Below, piece after piece: positions 39,571-51,500 of a stretch of 64,000 nt of DNA. Location of the stretch: the NCBI RefSeq assembly GCF_020184175.1, contig NC_065530.1, positions 1,736,001-1,800,000 on the forward strand, read 5' to 3'. How positions within the stretch are numbered: position 1 is the first letter of the stretch; every line of letters starts with the position of its first letter. The translations under genes were made by a program, and so were the position numbers. The stretch comes from Aphis gossypii (lineage: Eukaryota > Arthropoda > Insecta > Hemiptera > Aphididae). The notes below the pieces were generated by a model. That model did not search any database and was not told the DNA's origin. It was given only the letters and a program-made list of their open reading frames with translations.

Positions 39571-40758
39571 CAAGAAAATGGTGTTCTTTAGCTTCTGTAT
39601 ACTAATAATGATACTCAAATTCTCAGCCAAGACCATAAGAAGTTCAAGATGTAAACTCGAGAATTTTTCTGATATCATTTTGAAAATAAATTAATTTAAA
39701 AAAAATAAAAAAATTTGGATATGGAATGTCGATAGCTCGGAACAAAAACAGTATAGGCTCCTGGATTTAATACAATATTCTTTTTCCTTAGCCCTTCAAT
39801 TTATTTTTATGCTACAATACAACATTAAAAAAATTCACATCTTCACATAAATTATTTACAATAAAATAAAATAAGTGATTTTATTTTAAATACGTTGCGA
39901 TAGTAATATATTAAAATACTTTTAATAATTATTGAAGTTTACTAAAAAATATTTAAGATAATTTTCAGGACTTCAAAAACATCGGGACCTAAAGAATTTG
40001 CTCTTAACTGTAAAATCTAGCTATGAACTACTACTTTATTCTTATGTATTACTTTATGTTGAAAAACGAATCCTAGAAAAAGTAACTAGGGAATTATTTT
40101 AAAAGGCCATCGTGAACTATCTTACTAAATCACTGTCTGCGGATCCTATATATAATACATATATCATATATATACATTATACATACAATAGTTAAACGTT
40201 AAAATGTCATTTGAATGAGTTTATGAAGTATTCTAAATGTTTACTACGCATAATAATTTTAAGTCTAGAAGAGTAAACCGAAGGGAGGCTCTAAAAGTTT
40301 ACTAGCTTGATAAATAACTACATCTTATATATAAGTAAAATCTTTGATGGACTAGATGTTGCTTGCATTCTGTACCCATAAATCCTAAACATTTTGAATA
40401 CTAATGTAGTATAAAATATTATAATATTATAATGGAATGAAAAATTGATTTTGAACTTTTTGTTTAGGAGGACAAAAAGAAGGTAGCCCAACAGAAGAAG
40501 GACGATGACGACCGGGCAAACAATCGGCCCGTGGACGTACCACAGCCCGTAGATTCTTCCATCCAAAACCAAGCCAAATCGTTCTGGTCCAACTTGACGT
40601 CAACACCATGCTTCCTGCCCGCCGTCACAGACACCGATGCCTGCGAAGAGATGTATTCGCGACCACCGGTTAACAGCGCAGCGCGAAGCGCGTTCATGTC
40701 CGACGGTGCGGGATCATTTGGCAACAGGGCGTTCGTGTCCAAATCTGCAAGCGCGTGA
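37266..40758 (+). CDS. Elovl: ELO-family very-long-chain fatty acid elongase, long form (354 aa, 7 coding exons)
   Basis: Condensing enzyme of microsomal fatty acid elongation (3-ketoacyl-CoA synthase; malonyl-CoA plus long-chain acyl-CoA), an ER multi-pass membrane protein. CDS = join(37266-37317, 37716-37987, 38819-38875, 38960-39065, 39146-39282, 39397-39546, 40468-40758); every junction is GT-AG and the frame stays open for 355 codons including TGA. The ATG has A at -3 and an in-frame TAG upstream (37242-37244), which fixes the start. ELO motifs seen: KFTEFFDT (120-127), histidine box HVIHH (143-147), N173-x3-H177-x2-MYTYY, and TVLQMIQ (204-210). Hydrophobic segments lie near 34-48, 64-80, 148-158, 168-190, 209-224 and 232-251. 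Residues 259-354 form a hydrophilic tail, K/D-rich at first and then Ser/Pro/Ala-rich, from one GC-rich exon. It ends SKSASA, without a dilysine signal. Family assignment is certain; the exact subfamily (ELOVL4/7-like, insect AAEL008004 type) and chain-length preference are inference. Confidence 0.96.
38565..38620. repeat. (AAAT)n then (AAAC)n microsatellite in elongase intron 2
   Basis: About ten AAAT units run into four AAAC units. The preceding stretch (38470-38560) is less AT-rich. A tetranucleotide tail of this kind is often the 3' tail of a non-LTR retrotransposon or SINE, so this may be a retroposon end, but I recognise no element body. Confidence 0.85.
39547..40467 (+). other. Last elongase intron, containing the alternative 3' end
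   Basis: GTAAGT at 39547 and TTTTTGTTTAG ending at 40467 bound this 921-base intron. Its first 24 bases encode the alternative short C-terminus. The poly(A) signal at 39685-39690 follows, then AT-rich sequence with no recognised element. Confidence 0.85.
39685..39690 (+). terminator. Intronic poly(A) signal AATAAA, candidate 3' end of the short isoform
   Basis: AATAAA lies 115 bases after the TAA of the read-through frame. The following bases are A-rich with only weak T/GT-rich sequence downstream, so site strength is uncertain. In AT-rich DNA the hexamer also occurs by chance. Confidence 0.35.
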
Positions 40759-41317
40759 AGCCACAGGCTCACAACTCTCCCTTTAACTCCCCTTAAACCA
40801 TTGAAAAATATCCTGAAACCTACCATAGCTATCATGCACGAATATGTAACACTACATACCCCTGTTCCACAAAAACCGAAACGAAAACGCTCACAATAAT
40901 AATAATGTAAATAGTACACAATATATACCTTAATTGTGTACCAATTGAATCCGAAAATCATTTATTTGCGCCCTGATCGCGATGTAGTCTGTTTTATTTC
41001 CAATGACCTCTTCGGTTTTTGACTGACTCATTTGGTTCTTGAGATACAGTCAAATAATAATAATATAAATATACAATCGCTTTTGTGTGTAATTTTCTTT
41101 TCTCACGTTCCAAGGACATCTTTATTATTATTAGATAGATATTATAATTATTATTATTATAACTATTATTTACGAGAATTTTGTTTCGTGCTACTTCGAC
41201 GATGGCTCAAAAACAAAGAAAATTAATTCGATTCTCAGTGTGCTCATCGGCGATCGGACAATTTCTCGTATATGTGTTATCGCATAGGTATTAGGATGCA
41301 GTCGTGTATGCAGTATA

Positions 41318-41395
41318 TTATATTATTATTATTATTATATTTATTATTATTATTAATATTATCATATTTATTATTATTATTATTATATTCAACGC
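41318..41395. repeat. Imperfect (TTA)n microsatellite in the 3' UTR
   Basis: Nearly pure TTA/ATT triplets with a few interruptions (AATATT, ATCATAT). They create hydrophobic shadow ORFs of poly-Ile/Leu on both strands, which are not genes. Confidence 0.85.
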
Positions 41396-42145
41396 ATGCG
41401 GTCGTCTGCCATCGTATTTCGATATCACAGGATTCAACGATAATAATATTATTGTTATAAAATTTGCCCGGTCTATCGTGGCAGTGCGACCGCTAGTCAA
41501 AATCAGTTTAATATCATTAGATTTTACTATAGATTTACACATTGTATTAAGTCGTATAGTTATTATGCTCTATGAATTAATATAATTACTATCGTCGTTA
41601 GGGTACGACTGTCGTACGCGAAATGTATAATAATATGCGCGTGTGCAAATATATGGCGAGGCAAGGAGGCGAGGAGGATAAAAAAAATAATCAATACCAT
41701 GGTATACAATGACAAAAATCTAAGTGTTGACCAACGATCGTGTTAAACACCCCATGTCTTTGTCATTGTTTATGATAATGTATTGTGGTATTGGTATATA
41801 AATCTGTTGTCCATTTTTCAACTTGTTTTTTTTTTTTGTTATTTTATTGTATTTAATATGTATAATGTATATTTAAACTATATATGTACTATGCCAAGTG
41901 TAAGTATGAGTTGGTATGATGAAAAAAAAAAAATTAAAAAAAATTAAAAAATGATTTGTACTCATTGCAACTCTCCATTTGTTTATAATATTAAATTATG
42001 CTCGAACAGACTATTATAATTATACCTATTAAGTTATATTATGTAATTTAAATAATAATATGTTAATATGTAATATTCAGTCATTTATAGTGCCCTGTAT
42101 TTCTTGCCTTGTTTAATTAAATATTAATTGTATGATTGAAGTATA

Positions 42146-42151
42146 AATAAA
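42146..42151 (+). terminator. Poly(A) signal AATAAA of the elongase long transcript
   Basis: First canonical AATAAA after the stop codon, in the context GTATAAATAAAATTG, followed by a T-rich tract (ATATTTTTTAATG) 10-20 bases downstream. Cleavage would be expected near 42165. Confidence 0.6.
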
Positions 42152-42170
42152 ATTGATGTAATATTTTTTA

Positions 42171-45100
42171 ATGATAATTTAATTTTTTACGTAGGGTTTA
42201 CAGGTTTACTAGCGAAAAATTTGGTACTAATGTAGGTACTACAATTTTTATAGGTGTATATGTATATATTCACATGAGAAGAAAAAATTAACGAAATTCT
42301 CGTTGGTTTATTAATAATTAGGTACATAAACCACATCGTTATTATATACAGTAACAGTAAAAGTATAATTTCATTATAGTTAATAAAATTTATACTATGT
42401 TCTGCACATAATATGCATAATATCATTGGTGACTTTAAAAATATAGTAAAATAGATTCAGAAAGGCAACTTCGTTAGGTGTAGAGCTTATAAATTTATAT
42501 ACTAAAAAACTACTCAAAATTGTTTAACAAAAGTTTCAGATATTGTTGTTAGAGATATCAAAAAAGTTTAGATAGTAGTTTAAACTTTCAATTCAATTCA
42601 TTACATCACATTCGAAAATATATCAAGAGGTATATCCACCTGTGGCTCGTCTTGATCGAATTAGTTCACAATGTGAGGTACACTAATGCCGATTTAATTG
42701 TCAAAATATATTGTCGTATTTTATGTTTGTTTATTTTTCAGGTAAAGTCGGGTTATACCTACAGTTAGGAAAAATAATCTTTGAGCTTTTAAAATTTAAA
42801 TAATCGCTGATTTATATGGTATCTGGTTATTATATCTGGTTTATCATAAAGATATAAAAATTTTACATTAAAATGACATTTGGATGTATCAGATTATTGT
42901 GATACATTCTGTTTATTGTATATTATAGCTTATAGGTGTCGTACTATTTTACTAAATATTGATCTATAATATAATATATCATTATTCATTTACACAATTT
43001 TAATAGTGGTAAATTATCAATAATCTTGAAATTTTAAAAACTGTATACTATAACTTACTAGGGTAAAACAAAAAGGAGAGTGAAACAAAATCGTCGATTA
43101 TTTATGATTTCAGAAAAATTTGGGTTAAATATTAAAATTAAATTTATTCAGTATAATTATTTTTTTTTGAAATTTAAAAATATTAGAATTTTTTCATTGT
43201 TATGCAATTTTTGTTTTGCTACATTTTAATTGAGTAAATTATTTTATTTTTTCATGAATTGTTCATATAATTAAAAAGTCATGTATGACAATCATAATAA
43301 AATGAAAACTAATTAACCAAATTACATTGACAAATGTATTAACAAAGACAAATAATGAAAGCAATTAATATTTTTAATATTTAAATTTATTATTTTTTTT
43401 GTGTTTTAATTAATTAATTTATAAATTAGTTTGTAAATTGTATTATGACGTACTCATAATTTATCGTGTAAAACATGACATAATAACATTCAAATAAATA
43501 TTAAATTATTTTTTATAAAAAGGGAGAAATTTGTATAGTGTGAATATGCACAAAAATTGAATACACTTAATCCAACTACGCTGTGACTAAGCGACAGTGA
43601 TATGAACGAATTACAAGACGAGTTGTCGAAAACACATAAATACCATACTATTTTATAGTTTCACGGCATAACGTATAGGCAATATCGGTATGTATTTGAT
43701 TTAAAGTAAAGCGATTTAAATCAATTATTATAATATAATTTATTATGGTTTTTCTTCGTGTGTATTTTATGGCCTAGAGCTCTCAGTGTACGACTGGAAA
43801 GTGATTGTATACATACATAATATGTTAGATTTTATAATACTCTTATTGTGCTATTCTATTTAACCATTTGTATTTATCAAAATGCATATAATAATTTGGT
43901 GAATTCGCCGATCTTAAATGAAAGTTTTTACAATAAAAAAAATCATTTATGCATTCACTAGGTTATGCGTTGACTTATCTTCGATAAATTTAGTATATAT
44001 TGGCTGATTCACTTAACATACTAACCTTCATTTTTCCCTTAAATATTTAATTTAATCAAACTTTTAAGTATATTTATAGTTATTTATACCAACTTCTTTC
44101 TCTTTGTTTTTTTTTTTTTTAATGAGAACTATTATTTTTTCCGGTCAGTTGTTAAACAGATACATTTTTTTTTTATGTATATTTATGTATCTAAAACAAA
44201 ATTTGAACGAATAAAGTTTCTCAATTATTAAAATGTATTTGCAATAAGCGATATTTTTAAATATGAATAATATGATTCAACAAAAGTATAAAATATCTCT
44301 GATATAATATTTGATCTTGTACTCCTACACTTAAACATTTTTAAAAAAATATAAAATGTTGATCGATTAATATTAATAACAAGGTTCTATAATTTTTATA
44401 CCATCATAACCACATATCATAGATTTTTTACGTATACAATAATACAATTATAATGCTACCAATATAAATAGAATTCAAAACGATTAGTTTAAGTTAATCC
44501 AATGAAGTATAGTGTGGCTAATATTATAGCAGTATTGTTATTTCTGCAGTTCAGTGGCCTCATCATGTGGATATTTAACATTATTTTGCTTCCTATTTTT
44601 AAATCAAGTGTCTCGTTTTCATATGTCGTATGTAATATATAAATGTACATTGTACAAACATATATTACATAAATACTGTATCTATTTGTAATATTGTAAA
44701 TAATCGAATGTTTGACTGTGTTAAGATAATGCTACTAATACTTATTGCTTAAGTACTATCGCTATGTCATACACTATAATTTGTTATTAAGACGATTATA
44801 ATATTATGTTTTTATTCACGATTGAATTTTTGACGCTTTATAAAGTACCCGTTATTGCGTGAATTACATATTTAATTGCATATTTAATGTTAACTTTTCA
44901 CATATATTACATAAGTATTATCTACACTGCAGTAAAAAATATCACTACGTACTGCAATAAGATGTGTCATCCAAAAGTGTAATTTTGTATATTTTTTGAA
45001 TTTTTGAAAAATGAAAACCAATTTATAATAATTTATAACCACAAAAGCAGATTTTGTATCAACAATTTTAACACTTTATACATTTTTTCCATTAAAAAGT

Positions 45101-46076
45101 TTTCAGCAAGTCATGGTTAATTTTTGCGAAACCTGTTTGTTTGAATTTTCAAGTTTTTGACTATACAAAAATATTGTATGCATTTTATAAGTATTAATTT
45201 AAATTTTGTAAATCACCCCTCTCAAAAATTTGTCTAGTGTGTGTTTGTTACTCGAGAACATAATGTAAACTTTAATATTGAATCAAATATATTTTCATAT
45301 AGTATTTATGTTATACATATTTTTTGTGTGATATAAGATACAACGAGTATCTACATGATTTAATTTTATTATAATACGTAAAGATCTGCATTAGCCTATC
45401 TACTTTCGATGCTTTATTAATTTACAAATAATTATGAATATTTATTTCTACATAAACAATATAAAGCCTATGATTTTTAATTTGCAAAAGGAACAAAATA
45501 TCATTTTTAGATTACTAAGATATTACTGTCATGCCGTTGTTGTTTTTTTATTTATAAACATACAATGAGCACTATTGATTTATTTTATTTTTTTCATAAT
45601 TTTTCATAACAAATTTCATGATCATGGATCGTGGACTTAGTGTTAATATTCTAAGTTAAATTAGTGAAGTTATTTTATTAATAATATTTAAATTTAAAAT
45701 GTGTGTTGTTTATGATAAGTCCCATATTTTTTATCGTAACAAAATTATAAATTTAAATAATAAAAAAATTTAAAGATAAAAACCAAGAAAATCGCTTAGC
45801 GAATACAAATTGTAGGGTGTAATAGGTTTCAAGTATATTTCGTCATTGAATGAAGTAACTATTATGGATGTGTTAGGCATTCAATTAGAAGTTGACCTTT
45901 TTGAGTCTACCTTAAAATTAATTAGTAAGTAGGTGATAATCCTTCCATACTTATATTGTTTTATTATAAATATATATTATTTATCTTCTTTTTTTTTATA
46001 AATGATATATTTTTTTAACTTCTCCAGTTTTTAATCAGTTGCATAGTGTCACCTTAGATGTATTAACAATAAACTA
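42171..46076. other. Non-coding AT-rich DNA downstream of the elongase
   Basis: No coding features. It contains dispersed repeat copy C (42490-42730). A segment near 44185-44235 (AAAATTTGAACGAATAAAG, TTCTCAATTATTAAAATGT) resembles 1670-1712, indicating another old repeat family. Confidence 0.65.
42490..42730 (+). repeat. Dispersed repeat, copy C
   Basis: AACTACTCAAAATTGTTTAAC, AGAGATATCAAAAAAGTTTA, CATTCGAAAATAT, ATCCACCTGT and CTTGATCGAATTAGTTCA follow in the same order and orientation as in copy B at 24.09-24.24 kb. It is shorter than copy B at both ends. Confidence 0.65.
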
Positions 46077-46379
46077 CAGCGTTTCTTAAACTTTTTATCC
46101 GTGACACCCTTTTTTATGTCCAATTTTATCGTGAAACCCCTACTTTTTTTTATATAATTTTAGCTATTTTTATTTAGCTTTCAACAATAAATTATTACAG
46201 TTTGATAATTAGAACCCCTACTCTGTTTCAAAAGTTTAAATACGTAAAACATTTTTCACTGCTAGCTGCTACTAATTTTTAGTTAGATTTTTTAAAGTTA
46301 TTTTCTTGAACATTTTGAAAAAAGCGCTCAAGTTTCGTGGAACCCCACGGTTTTGTGGAACACAGTTTAAGAAACACTG
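46077..46379. mobile_element. hAT-like MITE (303 bp)
   Basis: TIRs CAGCGTTTCTTAAACT and, reverse complemented from the right end, CAGTGTTTCTTAAACT. The CAGNG start followed by TTTCTTAAAC is typical of hAT elements. The flanking octamers ATAAACTA and GTATAATA match at only five of eight positions, so the target duplication is decayed. The interior has GTGACACCC / GTGAAACCCC / GGAACCCC blocks and no ORF. Confidence 0.75.
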
Positions 46380-47641
46380 GTATAATAAATAATTTTGATT
46401 TACTGAGTTCGTTTAAACTTTAAAGACTGGACAAAGTTTATTTTGACTAAATTGAAGACTCAACTTATTATTAACGAAAGAGAATTCAACGATGTAAAAT
46501 ATTAAAATTAATTTTTGTAATAGTTCTTTTAGTGATGAAATCTATTAAACTTTTCTCTTTCTGATGTAGTTATGTGGTCAGAATATTTAATTATAGTGAA
46601 AAAAATCATATCAAGCAGTACAATTTAAATAGATTTTAATAATATAAAACATAGATTATTTTGTGTTGCCATAGATGCTTATAGTGAAAAATAATATGGA
46701 CATACTAAACCAAGTTTTCTATGTAATAATCGAATTACATGAAAATGAAAATGCAGTTGAAAATAGGAACAATTAATGATTGAAACTAAAGTCTTGTTTG
46801 TCAGAATATTTTTTAAAAAAGTAACCTATAGATTTAAGAAAATAAATTAAATAAAAAAGGACCTATATGTGAAATAGCGTTATAAAAAGCTTTAGTAACG
46901 AGCCTTCACTCGTACCAAGTCATGATAAAGTTTTATTAGGTAATACGTAGTTTATGGACTTGTTATTATCTGATTAGCTGTTGCAGTGGTAAAAAGTAAA
47001 TACTACCATTAATTTTTATCCAACACAACAATTAATAAAACTGCTAAATTTGCACTAAAAATGATTGGTAATAGGGATTTACAGAATTATAATTAACTTG
47101 TAAGCTCTCAAAGCTCTCTATTACGAGTACATAAATCGAACAAAACAGTTGATTGGAGATATTACTTTGTTTAATATAAAAAAACATTAGATTCAATATT
47201 TCAAAACTGCTTGAAAAACTTCCTTCAGTTCAACCGTTTTGATTGCTATAAAAATAATTTTATATTTTAATATGAAAAAAATATTGAAGGAATTATATAT
47301 AATTATAAACTATTTATTTAACTATTAAACAATTATATATACCAAATTAGATGGCATACTAATTAATAATTATTGTAGAAAAATTTTAAAGTTACGTTTT
47401 CAGTTTAATATTAATTTAGCCAACTAAATCGCTAGTTTAATAGCGATATTTTAATACTTAACTAAAAATAACAAATTACATTTTTCCAGTTTGTTTTGAA
47501 GTAAATATTTTGAATTCGGGTACCAAGCTGACGACAGTCTATCGCCCAAAAAAGAAAATACCAATTTGAGGATTAACATATAAGTTAAAAATCAATACAG
47601 AATGGTAACAATTTTTTCAAAAGAAAAAAAATTACAATATA
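46380..47641. other. Non-coding AT-rich DNA
   Basis: No supported gene, bounded repeat or RNA gene between the hAT-like MITE and the pogo-like element. Confidence 0.6.
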
Positions 47642-47783
47642 CAGTCGACTCTCGGTAACTCGAACCTTGATAACTCGAAATTCTCGACATCTCGAATTTT
47701 CTTATTCAAATTTAGTATTAAAAATAGTTTATTAAGGCGATTATTTTTCATTTATGACTTGTTTTGTAACACTTGGCCAATAA

Positions 47784-47960
47784 GACGGGGTTTCACTACA
47801 TACGTGTACGTGCATAGAAAACTCTTTTCTGTTATTGTTTGGTATACCATGTATTGTATACTATACATGGTAAGCTTTTGGTATACCAGAAAATTTATAC
47901 GTTCCAACCAATCACAGAAAAATATTTTTATGCTCGTACACGTTGTAGTGGAAACCCGCC
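47784..47960. mobile_element. Snap-back MITE nested in the pogo-like element
   Basis: The left arm GACGGGGTTTCACTACATAC is mirrored by the right arm, reverse complement GGCGGGTTTCCACTACAAC. Inner arms also pair: TTCTGTTATTGTTTGG with CCAACCAATCACAGAA, and TACCATGTAT with ATACATGGTA in the centre. It is nearly palindromic over about 177 bp. The short ORF across it is an artefact. Superfamily not assigned. Confidence 0.75.
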
Positions 47961-48099
47961 TTTAGAGTCAACTAAACATTTGTAACTTAAATCTTGGTAA
48001 CTTCCTACAATAGATTTCAGTTTAGTTTTATGTCGTATGTTTGTTCAATCATTTATTGTGTGTGACAGACGTGTTAATACTGTTAATACAGTGTTTATT

Positions 48100-48383
48100 A
48101 TGGCTCAAAAAGAAAATTAACATTAACTTGCAGAAAAATGAACTTGCTTAAAATTATTGAAGAAAGCGAAAAGAAAAAAACCTGAAATAGCCAAAGATTT
48201 TATAATTCTAATGAGTACATTGTCTTTAACAATAAAAAAATGAATATGTTATTTTAAAAATTTTTCATTTAAAATTAATAAATTAAATTTTTAACTTTAT
48301 TAAACTCAGCAACTTGGAAACAAATGAAACTAGGAGAATACACTGATATAGAATTCTATTTATTAAAATGGGTTCCACAATGA
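48100..48383 (+). pseudogene. Remnant of pogo-type transposase N-terminus (CENP-B-like helix-turn-helix region)
   Basis: Starts ATGGCTCAAAAA and breaks at once by frameshift. Fragments in different frames read RKLTLTCRKMNLLKIIEES, then PEIAKDFI with STLSLTIKK, and then KLGEYTDIEFYLLKW at 48327-48371. These match in order the two DNA-binding helix-turn-helix domains of pogo/Tigger transposases (the K-R-K-L-T start, IA-x-x-F, STLS-x-I-x-K, and Y-x-D-I-E...LLKW of the second domain). Stops and frameshifts interrupt it, and nothing of the DDE domain follows. Confidence 0.8.
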
Positions 48384-48550
48384 CTTGACAGAAAAATGAC
48401 AATGTAAGAAAACATTTTTTATTTTATTTCTTTAATGTAAAAATTATTTAAAAATAAAAACATGCTTTTTAAACGTTTTTGATAACTCGAAATTTTCGGT
48501 AAGTCGAATTTTTTCCCCCTTGAATTTCGAGTTACCGAGAGTCGACTGTA

Positions 48551-51500
48551 TTACTTTCAAAGAGTTAAGCTAATGGATTTATTGCAATGTATTCTTCAAA
48601 GCATAATATGTATAATGCATCTTATATCAATGCACGAAATACGAATATTACGTTAAGATATTTTATTTCTGCAGTAATAATAATTCAATAAAGTTATATA
48701 TTTCTATTATAAGTTACCTACTCATAATTTTTAGAATATTATAAGTTATATTATACAAGTGGAGAATATTTGGTGAAATATTTTTTTTAAATTTTGAACG
48801 AAGTGATGAATGTATTGATTTTATAATGATATGTGTTTTTTTTTAACTTAAATTAATAACTAAATAACTCATAAAGTAGCATCAGTTACAACTCATTACT
48901 GCTTTCGATAAATTAATTGAAAAATTCAAGGCAAGTAACTTGTAAAATATAACTATTAATACATTATCTTTTTAACCTTAAATATAAAAGAGATAAAAAT
49001 CATATTTACTGAGCGTAAATCGACGGAAAATTTTTAAAAACAGAACTTTAACAAGACCATTAAACGTAAGTATCGAGATAGTCATTTTTCTAACATATAG
49101 TGAAACAGGAACATTTTAAACTCGTGACGACAAAATATTTATTGCGATAAGCGACACTAAAATAGTAAACGATATTACTGTAATCGGTTTTTCTAGTGTG
49201 TAAATACACTGCAGCAGCTATACAAGTGCTGTAAAACTGCCATTCATTACGAAAAACTAAAATAAATATAAGCACACACACATTTTATCACAAGCCAGTC
49301 GATGATCGGTTAGGCGATTTTATTTTACCAGACGCGATGGAGTATCTATACTAGTACTTATGTACATTTTGTTTGATATAAGCTCGAGCTGTTTGAGAAA
49401 TTTAATCGATAAGTTTGATCGCTCAATCAGGCGTTGTTCAAATGTGACTCGAACAAGCGAATAATTGCAACCTTGGTCCATTAAACATGACATAATATAT
49501 ATAAAATTATTTTAATATGACGATTCCTAATATTGTATTATAACTGGGCATAAAAATATTTTATCGTATATAATCGCACTAATCATAATTATTAACAATA
49601 AGAGTACCACTACTTATGAATAGCCATTTATTCACTGTAAAGTTTTAGGGAAATCAAGTTCCACGACCAATGCATTTTTTATTCTAGTATTTACGTATGC
49701 AACAGGTTTTTACTATCAAAACAAATAATTATTGAGCGCGTAATAAAATAAGAAAAAAAATGTTATTACGTCGATTGGTATCATACTGGTTTATTAGTAC
49801 TATAATAATATAATATTATATATCTACTACGTCATCCAGCAAACAATCATTACAATTTTTCGACGCAATATTATAGTATTATACTATGGTTTTTGAATAG
49901 TTTAATAAATATTAACTAACGACTTCAGGTAAATAATGAAAATAAAAACACGTATAAAAGTACCGTGACGAAGAAACAATAACGTTTAAATTATTTAAAT
50001 TAATAACTTATATATTTTTATGTAAATACATTGTTGTCCTAATTAAACGAAAGAAAAATTCCACAAATCGTTATTCTATTAATTGTACTTATTTCAAGGT
50101 CTTTTGTACAATAATCAGTGTTATCTAGTTATAAGATACATTTACATTGTCATAAGGTAATATTCCCAAAAATGTATAAGTATCAAGTGGTAAAAATTAT
50201 TAATATGTGTATTGCATCCATCTAGTGAAATCGAATTTTTACACGAAATAGAAATCATTCTCTTTCACTTTGTTAAATCAAATAAAACATTAAAATCACT
50301 CGAGAGTATTCATTGTTTTTATTATCTATTACTCTATTTATATAATGTATTGTAATATTAAAAATAACAGTTATTTCTATTATTTTATATCGTCAGTTTT
50401 CGGATGTGAAACAAAATATTTACATAAAGAACTTATATAGTGATTATTAAATATTTAATGTCCCAGAAATGTCGTCAGTAGACGGGTTCTCCTATCAAGC
50501 TCTTTTGTCAAACCTTCATCATAATAATTTAAGCTTATTATACAAAATTTGTATAAATTAAAATGAAGAATAAAAAATATATTTGAAAAAATAAATATTC
50601 AGATGTTCTAATGAAAGTTATTGTAAAAGTTCTAAAATATAATAGTATTCGCAGTAAATATAACTAACTTAAACTTTTTTCAGCACTTAAAAATATTTTA
50701 AATGAAAAAAGTTGCGTTAACCATTTCAATATTTGATCAGATGTACAGTTTTTGTTTAAATAAATACTCTTGTGTGGTTGTGTTTAAATCATATACAAAA
50801 AGGTAAGTGATAAAAATATTCATGTAATTAAAATTAAGTAATATCTATAAATTATTGCTATGACTGAGAATGCATAAGTACCACTATGGGTAATTTGAAT
50901 TATAATAATTAATACATTTATGTACACAATAATATTATATTTATATAAATATTATAAATGTATTTAATGTATTTAATTTTATACATATGGCTATGATACA
51001 CGTATCATAATGGTTATTGGATTTGTATGATAAAAATTAATAAATACATCATTTATAATAATTTTTTTTTTTTAAAGAGTTTCTCGTAATTATTTATATA
51101 CTCTACTTATTAAAAAAATATATATTATTCTTTTGTTCGTTAATTTTGTTTTGGTGTTGCATTTTTATGATAATTATATTTAAAATAATTAAAAGTTGAA
51201 GTTACTATTTTTATATTACCTATAAAAAAATTATTGTTTTGTTTTATATTTTTTGGTATCTATCTCTTCAGTTGATATATTTTTACTTTTTATTTGTTTA
51301 TTTACTTTATTATGTAAAAATAAAATAAAATTTTACATTACTTGGTCATAATATTAAATCTAATAACATTCATCGTACAAATACATATATTATATATAGT
51401 TAATAACACACAGGTATGTTATCGTATACCTACTATATTATATTGTAATTTGTAATATAAATTAAATAAACAAAATTTAAATCAGACTCGAATATTTTGG

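Larger units (their letters stand above)
40759..42170 (+). other. Elongase 3' UTR (long form)
   Basis: Follows the TGA at 40756-40758. I see no AATAAA between the stop and 42146, so a 3' UTR of about 1.4 kb is the simplest reading, though ATTAAA variants occur near 41934 and 42116. It contains a TGTAAATA word at 40906-40913 that fits the Pumilio-site consensus TGTANATA, and an expanded TTA tract. The 165-residue antisense ORF over the last exon and this UTR is a shadow. Confidence 0.65.
47642..48548 (+). mobile_element. Deleted pogo/Tigger-like (Tc1/mariner superfamily) transposon
   Basis: Perfect 23-bp TIRs starting CAGTCGACTCTCGG, flanked by TA on both sides (47640-47641 and 48549-48550), the target duplication expected for this superfamily. 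Each end has extra copies of a TAACTCGAA-like word (near 47655, 47671, 48483 and 48524), which look like subterminal transposase-binding repeats. The interior keeps a broken N-terminal DNA-binding region of the transposase but no DDE catalytic domain. It also carries a nested MITE. At 907 bp it is far shorter than a full element. Non-autonomous and presumably dead. Confidence 0.9.

Noticed and set aside
40464..40961. 165-residue minus-strand ORF, the longest single-exon ORF in the window
   Set aside because: It is antisense to the last elongase exon and its UTR; the GC-rich exon keeps the opposite frame open. It shows no domain.
41272..41585. Overlapping hydrophobic ORFs rich in Ile and Leu
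   Set aside because: Translations of the TTA microsatellite in the 3' UTR on both strands.
47759..47965. 68-residue ORF
   Set aside because: It coincides with the nested palindromic MITE, so it is an artefact of repeat sequence.
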